Assembly (NCBI GenBank): GCA_947471745.1
Contig: CANJKZ010000955.1
Coordinates: 186,001-250,000, forward strand
From: Closterium sp. Naga37s-1
Taxonomy: Eukaryota > Streptophyta > Zygnematophyceae > Desmidiales > Closteriaceae
Direction of reading: 5' to 3'
DNA: 64,000 nt
The notes under the pieces: model-generated
Told to the model about the DNA's origin: nothing
Database searches by the model: none
Seen by the model: the letters and a program-made list of their open reading frames with translations, nothing else
Position numbers and translations under genes: made by a program
Part shown: piece by piece, positions 1 to 10,472 of the stretch
Layout: every line of letters begins with the position of its first letter
How positions within the stretch are numbered: position 1 is the first letter of the stretch

Positions 1-49
1 CATGATAATCCCAAGCGTGCATGTTTAACTCATGGTCAATTTGCACTTC

Positions 50-259
50 TTATTCTTTCAACCCCCCAGGCCCCCTCAGATCACTCGTACAAGGCCTTGC
101 CATCCGTTCCTTGTTGCACTGCTTCTTAGAAGCACCTCTCATCTTCCGTGGCCTGCTGCTGCTCTTATTCACCTTAGCCAGCTTGCGGTTGCGCCTAGTC
201 TCGTAAGAGTCTGCGCACCCAGCTTTGTCGATGGTTTCTTCTTGCAGAATGTCTTGCAT
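50..259 (-). CDS. Possible terminal exon of an unrecognised gene
   Basis: A 69-codon frame opens at an ATG at 259 on the minus strand and stops at 50-52. The protein is strongly basic in its middle (many K/R, with S and P) and has a short acidic, glutamine-rich start. This is less like a GC-skew artefact than most short frames here. I do not recognise a domain. It lies just outside the Helentron coding region and points away from it, so it could be the last exon of a neighbouring host gene or a captured fragment. No splice site is convincing. The exact identity and even coding status are uncertain. Confidence 0.25.
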   Translation of the reverse strand: MQDILQEETIDKAGCADSYETRRNRKLAKVNKSSSRPRKMRGASKKQCNKERMARPCTSDLRGPGGLKE

Positions 260-430
260 CTGCCTCTGTTTTGTCTCTTTTCTACCTCACCCTAATCTTG
301 CTCGCCAAGCATGTTAGATTGAGTATTTCAAAGCTTTCGTATTTATGAATTTTTTTTTTTTGCATTGCACGTGCGCCTTGTACAGGTGTTCTGAGACACT
401 TTTGTGGTTTGGTTGGATGTACGCTCCGCT
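260..430 (+). other. 5' flank of the Helentron coding region
   Basis: No gene is seen. A run of about 12 T at 350-361 is followed by a TACAG ending at 385, which would fit a splice acceptor. The frame of the downstream protein is closed by a TGA at 392-394, so translation most likely begins at the ATG at 431. I could not identify the Helentron 5' terminus in this stretch or further left. Confidence 0.35.
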
Positions 431-2000
431 ATGGCCAACTCGGATGTTATCTTTACGGGAGAGCGAACAGACGGTGAGTTTCATAAGCAATATCGTTTAG
501 AGTTGGTACAAATTTCAGGAGATGGTAATTGCTTGTTTAGAAGTTTATCCATGGGGTTATATGGTACGCAAGAATTGTACAAAGATGTAAAACAAAAAAT
601 CTTGCGACACGTTGTTGAGAATTGGGAGAAGTCAAAATACGAGTATCCTGTAAGGGCTAGTGTGGGACACGAGCGCCATTTCGAGTCAGCTAATGAGTAT
701 TTCGACTATCTTTCACCTGAAGGCATTTATGGATCTAGTAACGAGGTGAGTGCATTTTCTGTTGTGTACAACACGACAACAATTATTTGGCCAAGTACGA
801 TCCAGTTTGTCGCTTGTTATCGGGCACAAGAAGGTACGCCTACCGAGCGAGTGATGCATTTGCATTTCGATTATTCTGGAGCACATTACTCTTTACTCGT
901 TCCTGCTCAAAACGGCGTCATATATGGCACTCGATATCTGTCAGATGAGTATATGTTGGACATTCGGATGGCTGTACCAGAGGTTTTTCGAAAGCAAGAC
1001 CGCATGAATTTGCCAAGAAACCCTGTAAGTCCTGTGAAGTCTGTTGATGACCACTTGCATGAGGTTTCATGTGAGTCTGTCGCCAGCGTCGATACAGTTT
1101 GTTCGACAGATGCCTCTATGGATTTGCATACCACGCGTCAAGTTGACAATCGCAAAAAACAACCCGTAAGAGTTTGTTTGGAAGGGCGTGCGTTACAAGA
1201 ACGCCACATTTCGAAAGCTTGTTTCTGTATTTGTCATGATTATCCAGAGACACAAGACGGACCTGAAAAACGGTATGTTGGTGTAAGAGCGCTCGCTCGT
1301 GACTTCAAATTTCTTGTCAACTACAACAAGAAGCCATATTCGTTTTCTGGTTTCCAACATGCTGCAGATGCAGCCTTCGCGAGGGCATACTTCATACATC
1401 ATAAAATAGGTGATACGCAGGGGTATGCCATAGATGTAACATTTGGATTGCACGTCGATTCTGGCGTTTCTATTCCAAATGACGAACTCGACTTTAAGTT
1501 CAAAGACGTATCAATTAAAAGGAAGCCTTTTAAGAAAAAGAAAGACAGACAATTGATAAAGTTTCATCAAGATTCCAAGTGCGGACCTGATATAGAATGC
1601 CAATCATGCGGTACACTAAATTTTGAGCATTATATGGTTGGAACAAAGACTGAGCGATCATTCCAACGTATATGTCGATATTGTGCAAGATATGAAAGCG
1701 ACGGAAAAACGTCACCATTGTCTAACCTTAATCAACTTGGTTTCCCTACAAGACCATTGGATTTTTCAGATATAACACCATTGGAAGAGAGATTAGTGAG
1801 CCCTCGTATACCTTTTATGAAGATTCATTCTTTGTCTGTTGGAAAGCAGTTCGGAATACGTGGCGGTGTAATAAATATCCCCGTCAAGGTCGATGAAATG
1901 GTGCAGGCCCTTCCACGATTACCAGATGATACACATACTATCAAAGTACAGTTAAAACGAAAGCTTGTTTATGAAACTAACGTTCTTGAAGATAATGTAC
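431..2000 (+). pseudogene. Helentron protein part 1: OTU protease and DUF6570-like region
   Basis: The frame opens at ATG 431 (an in-frame GTG lies at 404, but ATG is preferred) and is cut at 2000 by LTR element E1. The OTU cysteine-protease signature GDGNCLF puts the catalytic Asp at residue 31 and Cys at 34. The matching His is about residue 152 in AHYSLLVP. So the triad residues are present. Downstream are two Cys pairs (CQSC, CRYC) resembling a zinc-binding unit, then the segment with TPLEERLVSPRIPFM (about residues 450-465), typical of the region preceding Rep in many Helitron proteins. OTU domains hydrolyse ubiquitin-type linkages; the role in transposition is unknown. The frame continues without shift at 9512 once E1 is set aside. 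Confidence 0.8.
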
Positions 2001-2132
2001 TGAGAAGATTTGAACAAGAATGAATGAACTATGAAATGAAGTGAGTACAAATATGAAACCCTAATTGGTTGTACCCCCTATGGGATACCCCACTATAGCC
2101 TACACAACAGCATAAGCTATAATGTTCTGACA
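2001..2132 (-). repeat. E1 3' LTR
   Basis: 132 bp with TG...CA ends, identical to the other copy by eye. It contains the telo-box-like AAACCCTA. Confidence 0.95.
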
Positions 2133-2344
2133 CACCCCCATAGGCAAAGTGGGGGAGAACAAGGGGTCACAAGACCAGTCAAGCAAAGGAAAGCAAAGCA
2201 AACTCAGGGTGGATCACAAAGTCACCACACAGTCCGAGCACAGGGTCAAGGCCACACGGCCAGTTCACATGCAAGAGTACACACATATATATAAAGCTAG
2301 ACAAGCAAGAGCAGGTATATATATATGTGAGAGTACAGGCAAGG

Positions 2345-5300
2345 TCAAGAGGAGAGCAAGTGAGGCAAGACGGGCACAAGACCCAGCTGAGTGCAGAAGC
2401 GCTGATGATCACAAGGCGGAAGTGCCTTGGTGAAGACATCAGCAGTGTTGGCCTCAGAGGCCACGTACGCAAGCCGCAACTGACCACGTTGCTGTAGCTC
2501 ACGAGCAAGGAAGTAGCGGAGAGCAATGTGCTTTGTTCTGTGCTCCAGTCGCTGCTCTCGACACAAGGCCAGCATGGCCTTGTTGTCTACGTACAGGACT
2601 GGAGGAGAACGAGGCGGCTCTCCAAGGTCGGTCAGCAGGTAGGTGAGCCAGCGAAGCTCCTGTGCAGCCATGGCCCCGGCGTAGATCTCAGCCTCACAAC
2701 TCGAGCCAAGAACAGAAGACGAGCGAGTAGCCCGCCACGAAACAGAGCCGGAACCAAGGCTGAAGGTGTAACCCTGTGACGACCGCTGCGTAGCCTGGTC
2801 GTCAGCCCAAGAAGCGTCCGCGTGCCCACTGAGGACCACTGGACTCCGCCCTCCAAGCACTAGCCCCATGCCCGACGTACTGCACAAGTAGCGCAACACC
2901 CTCTTCGCTGCAGCCATGTGCTCTGGTCTGTGTCTCCCAGGAGCAACATAGCGTGCCAGAATGCTAAGAGGGTATGCAAGGTCAGGTCGTGTGCAGGTCA
3001 TCAGGTACATGAGGCAGCCAACAAGGTATGGGTACGGGCCACTCGACTCTACGGACTCATCCGAAGGCAGAGCTGAGAGCGAGTGGCGAGTAGACAGAGG
3101 AGTGACCTGAGGCGAGGAGTACGTGAAGCCGAAGCGCTGAAGGACCTGCTGCACCATGTGTGACTGAGTCAGGGTAATGGTGCGGCGTGCTCTGTCCCGG
3201 GTGATCTGCAAGCCAAGGTAGCTGCGCAGTTCACCCAGGTCTGTGCACGTGTGTCTCTTCTGCAGCTCGGACTTCACGTAGGCGAGTCCAGCAGTGTCAG
3301 CTGTGGCAAAGACCAAGTCGTCGACGTACACGAGGATGTAGAACGGCGGCAGAGAGGTGTCGGTGCGTAGAAACAGCGACGGGTCGGCAGTAGAAGGAGC
3401 AAACCCAAGAGCCTCAAGTGTAGTCCTCAGTGTGTCGTGCCACTCACGTGGCGCCTGGCGGAGACCGTAGACTGGACGCCGGAGACTCCACTGGGTACCA
3501 GAAGGGAAAGACCTAGTGAAGCCAGGTGGGCGACGCAGCCAGATCTCCTCGTGCAGGCTGCCCTGCAAGAAAGCTGTGCTGAAGTCAAGAGAGTGCAGCT
3601 CGTAGTCACGGTGAGCAGCAACGTGCAGCAGTACCCGAAGAGTGGTCATCTTCGGGGTGGGGGAGAAGGTCTGAAAGTAGTCAACTCCCTGCCGCTGACT
3701 GAAGCCACGAGCCACGTAACGCGCCTTGAAGACAGGCGGAGAACCCGGCGGCCGCTTCACCCTGAAGATCCACATGCCACTGACGATGTTCGCCCCAGGA
3801 GGGGGGACAGCGTCAACGTAGGTGCCTGTGGACTTCCAGGAAGCCATCTCTGCATCCATAGCTGCCTGCCACTGAGAGGAGTAGGGACCCTCTATCGCCT
3901 CCGCGTAAGAGCGCGGAGTCGGGATGTCAAGTGCATCCGGGTCTCCCTCAGGGGTAAGCAGTACGGACACGAGATGAGGTGAGGCAGCTGCCAGACACTG
4001 GAACTCCTCCTGCCTGTCCTCAAGGACGTCCGTGCCAAGGGCACACTCACCCCCGACGGACGGAGGACAGACAGACTCAGACTCAGCGACAAGACTAGCA
4101 GCGTAGTCTAAGCGACAGCGAGCAGCAAAGTCGACGAGCTCAGTAACGAGAGCAGACGCAGCAGTAGACTCGAAAGAAGGGTCAGTGACAACAGTAGCAA
4201 GGAGACGCGTGACAGTAGGACTGGCAGCACGAAGAGAGTCCGACTCCGGGTCGGCAAGAGCAGGAAGAGAGGACTCAGGAGGAGAAGGCAAAGGGGCACG
4301 CAGAGGAGCAGTGGACGGACGCAGAGACATCCGGTGCGTGCCAGGGACAGGAGGAGGACGCTGACGCGAACCGCGACCACTAGTGCGAGCAGCACGGACA
4401 GGCGACGCAGGGCGAGACGCAGGCTCACGACGCTCAGCCAGACCTCCAGTAGGACCAGTGTAGGGAGAAGGAGCAGGCAAAGGGGAGGTAGGCTGCAACT
4501 GTAGCTGGGACGAGACAGGCTGTGGACACTCTAAGGGAGGAGGAGGACCAGTAGAAGGTGGAAGACCAAGAACCTGCTGCAGGAGTGGCACGAAGTACGG
4601 TCGAGGCCGCGCGGCGACGCTAGAAGCAGCAGGGACAGCACCAGAACCCTCAGCAGGAGCACCCGCTCCAGCAGCACCACCAGTAGCTCCAGAACCTCCA
4701 GCAGCACCAGGAGCACCCCCAGTAGGACTGCCAGCGGTAGTCTCAGCGCCAGCACCCTCAGCAGCACCAGCTCCAGTGCACCCAGGACGAGCACCTCTGG
4801 GACCCGCGACCGCAGCACCCTCAGCAGCCGAAGGACCTCCAGCACCAGCAGCACGCCTCCAGCGCCGGGCAAACCACTCACGCAGCTCCTGTGGAGAAAG
4901 TGGCTCCCGGCGAGACGAAGCACTCGGAGAACCTCCAGGCGGAGCACCTCCAGGCTCAGCACCCCTAGGCTCAGCACCCCCAGGCTCAGCACCCCCAGGC
5001 TCAGCACCCCCAGGCTCAGCACCCCTAGGCTCAGCACCCCCAGGCTCAGCACCCCTAGGCTCAGCACCCCCAGACGTAGCACCCCCAGGCCCAGCACCCC
5101 TAGGCTCTGCACCCCCAGGTACAGCACCCCCAGCCTCAGCACCCTCAGCAGCACCAGAGTCACCAGTGACCTCGACAGGCTCGACTGCGTCTACCTGGGA
5201 CACACCTGAAGGGGCAGGACCCTGAGGGGGGAGGGGGTCTACCTGGGGGGGACCTGGTACCAGGAAGAGTGGGGGTGGGGGGAGGGACGGAGTGCGGTAG

Positions 5301-8261
5301 GGGAAGAGGCGGTAGTAGGGGACCGACTCGTCAAACGTGACGTCCTGGGAGGACAGAACACGGCGAGAGGTGGGGTGGTAAAACTGCCACCCAGGCGCGT
5401 CAGGGGGGAACCCCAGGAAGACGCAAGGAGCAGCACGAGGGGATAGTTTGTCCGCAGACAGGTCGCGGACAAACGCCCGAGATCCCCAGACCCGGAACGC
5501 CGACGCATCGCCAACCTTCCCCGTCCACAGCAAGGCTGGGGAGGTCTCCGGCCTGGAGACCCTGGGGTGGAGGTTGATCTGATGCGCCGCGTACCTCACC
5601 GCAAACGGCCACAGAAAATGGGGGGCAGCCGCATGCATCATAGACGTACGAGCGACGTCCATGACCATGCCAATGCGGCGCTCAGCAATCCCATTTTGCT
5701 GCGGTGAGTCCGGAAGCGTGAAGGTCTGACGGATGCCCCGTGCACGACAGTAGGCACGCAGAAGGCCAGAGGAGAACTCTCCGCCTCTGTCCGAGTGCAG
5801 ACGCAGAACAGGAAAGTCCGAGCCGAAGCTCTGCCTGAGCTGGAGACGAGCTGCGCGGATCCAGTCGATCAGCACCTCAGTGACATCACCCTTGCTGCGC
5901 AAGGGGAAGACTGTGGTGTAACGCGAGTAGTCGTCAACAACGAGCAGGAAGTAGCGCTCGTGACCCTGTCCACGGACGCGGGCTGGGCCCCACACGTCCA
6001 TGTGAAGTGTCTGCAACGGGGCCTCTGTCGGAGGAAACTGGGAGGAGTGAGGGGCAGCACGCGGGCGCCCCTCGACACAGGGGACACAGGCAGGGCCAGG
6101 GCCCTGAGGAAGGGGAGGGAGGGACCGGGGGAGACCGGACACAAGAAGACGGGAGGCCATACCTCTGAGCCGAAGCAGAGAGGGGTGGCCAAGGCGGTGG
6201 TGCCAGAGGAGAGTCTCGTGAGACAGGAGACGACACGAACAGGGGGCAGACTCAGGACCAGACCTGGACGCCGCAGCAAACACCTGACCCGACGTAACTA
6301 CCCTACCAGACTCAGCAACTGGAGGAGACGCAGTGGTCAGAGTGTACAGGCTCGACCCCGGCTGACGGGTGAACGTAGCCAGGTGTCGGCCTGTGCCAGC
6401 CTCTGTACAGTGGGTCACTCTCTGACGTGCAGGAGTGAACTGGTGGACCCCCGCATCCTGTAGGTCAGCACCACTCACCAGGTTCGTAGAGAACGAGGGG
6501 AGGTAGAGACCAGACAGGGTGCCAGAGGGAGCCGCTGGACACGGGAGGACTGTGGAGAAGCGAGACAGGACAGGACCCCCAGAGGGGTCAGCCAGAGACA
6601 CTGCAACCGGTCGACTCAGCGGTGTGAGTGTGGTGCGGTCCCGAAAGAAGGAGCGAGACGCCCCAGAGTCAAGGGTGAAGGTGAGGGAGGCCGAAGCCGA
6701 CGCAGTACCTGAGAGCGCAGACTCACCAGTACCTGAGGACGCAGACACACGAGCACCTAGAGCAGCAGCGTCGCAAGCACCTAGGGCAGCAGCCTCACCA
6801 GGACCTAGAGCAGCAGTCTCAATGCCCGGATCGGGCGGGAAACACCGGTAACAGTCACCCTCATCACTAATAGACACAGCATACATGGCAGAGAGAATAG
6901 CATCAAAGTCAAGATCATAGATGGCAACACCCGCCCTAGACAGCTCGCCCCAGCGAGGGATCTCGGAGGCCTCCGGGAACTGGTGACGCCACGCGTCCGT
7001 CAGGCGGCCAAAGCAGCGCTGGGTGGGGTGGGCACCCCCACACTGCTCACCCGCACGGTCGCCAGTGCGCAAAACGTAGGAGCACGGACCAAAACCCCCA
7101 CCCCGCTGACGCGCAGTGTACCACTCACGAAGCTGCTGAGGGGACAGGGTGTCACGACCACGCTGCTGCTGCTGGCGCGAGCCACCACCGGAGCCACTCC
7201 TCTGCGAAGACCCGCGACCAGCACCACCGCCACCCCCGCCGCCTCCGACGCCTCCGCCGCCTCCGCTACTGCCGCCGCCTCCGCCTCCGCCGCCGCCTCC
7301 ACCTCCGCCACCTCCGCCACCTCCGCTCCCACCGCCACCGCCGCCGCCACCTCCACCTCCACTGCCGCCACCGACCCCTCCACCCCCACCTCCACTCCCA
7401 CCGCCACCCCCACTCCCCCAACTGCCGCCACCTCCACCTCCACCGCCCCCGCTCGCTCCTCCAGCGCCCTTGCCCCCCTTGCCCTTGCCAGAGCGGCGTC
7501 TCCCGCTAGGGGCAGACGCCGCACCGACCGACTCAAGAAAAAGGAGGTCGGCCGCAGCAGCAGAGGCAACAGAGGGCAGAAGGGGGGAGGGGGAACACCC
7601 CTCAAAGATGGGGGTGCGCGGGTCACCACGAGAGGCCCCTACAGCGACTATGCTCTTCTCGGCCGCTAGGAGGGACTTCTCGAGGAGGTCAACAGTGAGA
7701 GTGGTGGGACAGACAGAGAGAAAGTGGTCCCTGACTACGCGAAGGGAGTCAGGAAGGCGAGTGACTATGTAGTAAAGAGTGATGTACATGGGGGGGGGGG
7801 TTCCTGGCGCAGAAGTCAGGAGGGAGTGCAGCGCGGTAGCGAGTGTCACTAGTGCGGAGGTGCGTAATGAGGTCAGTGACTGTGGGAAAGGCAGTAAGAT
7901 CAAGAAAGAGGTACGGTAGCATGAGACGGCTCAGTGCAGCAGTGGCAGGGGAGGAGTAGCGCGCAACTACAGCGTCGTACAAGGTCTGAGCACTCTTGTA
8001 CTGACTAAAGTGCGCACGCTCGGAGGTAGGGAGGTGGCGACGCACAGCAAGACGTGCAGCAGCGTCGCGCGTGGCCCACTGGGAGCGAACAGTGGCGTCA
8101 GCATCAGCAGCAGGGGCAGTGGAGGTGCCAGAGGTGAGGTCAAAGAGAGAGAGGCCGTCTGCCCTATCGCACTGTAAGAACAGCTGCAGGTCATCTACCC
8201 AGACCTCAAAGTCAATGGCCCTACCCTCAGCGTCAAAGGCGAGAACACTAGGGGTAGCCAT
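2345..8261 (-). pseudogene. E1 gag-pol polyprotein, one frameshift
   Basis: Copia order is seen: gag from ATG 8261, glycine-rich linker, extended zinc-knuckle-like motif, protease with DSGA, GAG-pre-integrase HH-CC region, integrase with the D, D and E residues (MDVWGP, HSDRGGEF, QQNGIAERR), a linker with many GAEPG-type repeats, reverse transcriptase with YVDDLVFA, and RNase H ending at 2345. Gag and the rest are in different frames because the G run at 7790-7800 (C11 in the sense strand) has one base more than the open C10 in E7. Everything downstream of that shift is one open frame to 2345. Slippage at the run could still give some full product, but loss of function or sequencing error is likelier. 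Confidence 0.9.
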
Positions 8262-9326
8262 GACCCTAGACGACTAGCAGCGCAAACAGTGGGGTGAGGA
8301 CAGTGCAGTGAAAAGGCGCTGTGCTCACCAGACTGGGCAGGTCGGGCGGCCCTGAAGGAGGGCGGCGCGGCGGCTCGGCGGCTCAGTTGCTGGGCGGCCC
8401 GGCGGCTCGGCGGCTCCGCTGCTGGGCGGCTCGGCTGCTGGGCGGCTCGGCTGCTGGGCGGCGCGGCCGCTGGGCGGCTCGGCTGCTGGGCGGCTCGGCT
8501 GCTGGGCAGCTCGGCTGCTGGGCGGCTCGGCGGCTCGGCTGCTGGGCGGCTCGGCTGCTGGGCGGCTCGGCGGCTCGGCTGCTGGGCGGCTCGGCTGTGC
8601 TGCTGCAGGGCACGGGGCCTGCAGGGCACGGGGCCGCAGGTAAGGGCGGCGGGGCCGCTGGTAAGGGCGGCGTGGCCGCGGGTAGGGTGGCGGGGCCGCA
8701 GATAGGGTGGCGGGGCCGCAGCAGAGGGCGGCGGGGCCGCAGGTAAGGTGGCGGGGCCGCAGGTAAGGTGGCGGGGCCGCAGGTAAGGTGGCGGGGCCGC
8801 AGCAGAGGGCGGCGGGGCCGCAGGTAAGGGCGGGGCCGCAGGTAAGGTGGCGGGGCCGCGAGGAAGGGCGGCGGGGCCGCTAGGTAGGGCGGCGGGGCCG
8901 CGCGATGGGGCGGCGGGGCCGCGAGGAAGGGCGGCGGGGCCGCGCGATGGGGCGGCGGGGCCGCGCGATGGGGCGGCGGGGCCGCGCGATGGGGCGGCGG
9001 GGCCGCTAGGTAGGGCGGCGGGGCCGCTAGATAGGGCGGCGGGGCCGCGCGATGGGGCGGCGGGGCCGCGATGGGGCGGCGGGGCCGCTAGGTAGGGCGG
9101 CGGGGCCGCGCAATGGGGCGGCGAGGCCGCGAGGTAGGGCGGCGGGGCCGCTAGGTAGGGCGGCGGGGCCGCTAGGAGAGAGGCGGCGGGGCCGCGAAGA
9201 CGGGCGGCGGGGCCGCGGAGACGGGTGGCGGGGCCGCAGTGCAGGGCCGCAAGGGCGGCTCGACGAAGTGAGGGCCCGGAGCGCGACTCGGGCTGAGCGC
9301 GCTTCGGGCAGGAAAAAAAAATCGAT
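8262..9326 (-). repeat. E1 GC-rich leader with tandem repeats
   Basis: The region between the tRNA box and the gag start has no gene. It is made of short repeats, first of GGGGCCGC-AGGTAAGGTGGC type and, nearer gag, of CGGCTCGGCTGCTGGGCGG type. Long frames on both strands here are by-products of the repeats. A TGGTGAGC near 8325-8332 (sense strand) matches a splice donor. Confidence 0.85.
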
Positions 9327-9374
9327 GTGGTGGGCCCTAAGCACAGTTCCCAAGGGGGAACCTGCTCGATACCA
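9327..9374 (-). promoter_or_regulatory. E1 primer module: PBS, hairpin, tRNA box
   Basis: In sense order: PBS TGGTATCGAGC (9374-9364), hairpin GTTCCC/GGGAAC (9361-9346), then GGGCCCACCAC (9337-9327). The box starts 26 nt after the PBS. It is complementary to GUGGUGGGCCC of plant initiator tRNA-Met, as I remember that tRNA. Confidence 0.7.
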
Positions 9375-9506
9375 TGAGAAGATTTGAACAAGAATGAATG
9401 AACTATGAAATGAAGTGAGTACAAATATGAAACCCTAATTGGTTGTACCCCCTATGGGATACCCCACTATAGCCTACACAACAGCATAAGCTATAATGTT
9501 CTGACA
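9375..9506 (-). repeat. E1 5' LTR
   Basis: 132 bp. It adjoins the primer-binding site 9364-9374 on its inner side, which fixes the element orientation. Confidence 0.95.
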
Positions 9507-9511
9507 TGTAC

Positions 9512-10134
9512 GTCCTGCAAAAATTCTAAAAACATTGCGTTTTCTTTGCAATCAAGATCTTTTCAAAGAGTACGGCATCCATCTCAACAAACACAATATG
9601 AAACAATACGAGGGCCATAATGATGCGTCAATATCAAATAATAGTACCAACAACAATAACAAAACACCACATGAATCAACATCTGCGTCCTCAGATGAAA
9701 GTGAAGATGCTGATGATCACAATGTTGGTGTGATTGATACTCTTTTAACACAAGAACCATTTTATCAGCAACCTTCACAATGCATTGTCCAGATGGCACC
9801 TGGTGAACACGCAAAACCGTTGTCTATTATACTGGATAAAGACGTCGAAGAATTAAGTTTCCCTACGATTTATTGTGGTCAACGAAGATTTAAAGGATCG
9901 CATGATGTGAACGTTTCGTATTCGGATATAGCCAAGTGGGAACTGAAACATGTCAACGGTCGTTGCGCAACCAATATTCCGAATATATTCTTCAAACTGT
10001 ACAAAAAAAGAGATTCTTCAAGTGCAAAACGTGATCGCAACTAGGGTTAGACAAGACAAAATCGGAAATTTGCAAACATTCACCGCAAGTGACATGTTAA
10101 GCGAAACGAAGCGTGCTAGCTTGCAACAGAAGGA
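9512..10134 (+). pseudogene. Helentron protein part 2: linker before Rep, with a frameshift
   Basis: This continues part 1 in frame after E1 (the TGTAC duplication lies at 1996-2000 and 9507-9511). It holds a poly-Asn/Ser low-complexity stretch and a conserved block ending in a motif like DIAKWELKHV and NIFFKLYKK, which in Helitrons lies just before the Rep core. At 10003-10009 an A7 run shifts the frame. One frame then stops at 10042-10044, while the frame reading EILQVQNV continues to 10134 and joins part 3 in frame across E2. The simplest reading is one extra A, either a real disabling mutation or a homopolymer sequencing error. Confidence 0.7.
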
Positions 10135-10263
10135 TGTGAATCAAGAAAACAGGAATGAAATGACTAAGTGAAAGTTGGGTACAAAAGGCAAACCCTAGGC
10201 AACTGTACCCCATATGTGCTACCCCACTATAGCCTACAGTAGCTATGTCATATAACTCTGACA
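10135..10263 (-). repeat. E2 3' LTR
   Basis: 129 bp with TG...CA ends, followed inward by the polypurine hairpin. Confidence 0.95.
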
Positions 10264-10472
10264 CACCCCCATAGGCAAAGTGGGGGAGAACAAGGGGTCA
10301 CAAGACCAGTCAAGCAAAGCAAAGCAAGCTCAGGGTGGATCACAAAGTCACCACACATTCCGAGCACAAGTTCAAGGCCACAAGGCCAGTTCACATGCAG
10401 GATTACATATATATATATAAGGCTAGACAAGCAAGAGCAGGAGTATATATATATGCAACAGTACAAACAAGG

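Larger units (their letters stand above)
2001..9506 (-). mobile_element. E1: Copia LTR retrotransposon with short LTRs
   Basis: Two 132-bp LTRs (2001-2132 and 9375-9506) that I read as identical bound the element. They begin TG and end CA, with target duplication TGTAC at 1996-2000 and 9507-9511. The element is on the minus strand. The primer-binding site is 9364-9374, a hairpin lies at 9346-9361, and the tRNA-complement box is 9327-9337. A polypurine tract in a CCCCCA/TGGGGG hairpin lies at 2133-2155. Identical LTRs point to a recent insertion into the Helentron. Confidence 0.95.

Noticed and set aside
404-430. Earlier start of the OTU protein at 404
   Set aside because: The codon there is GTG; the first in-frame ATG is at 431 and lies before the conserved domain.
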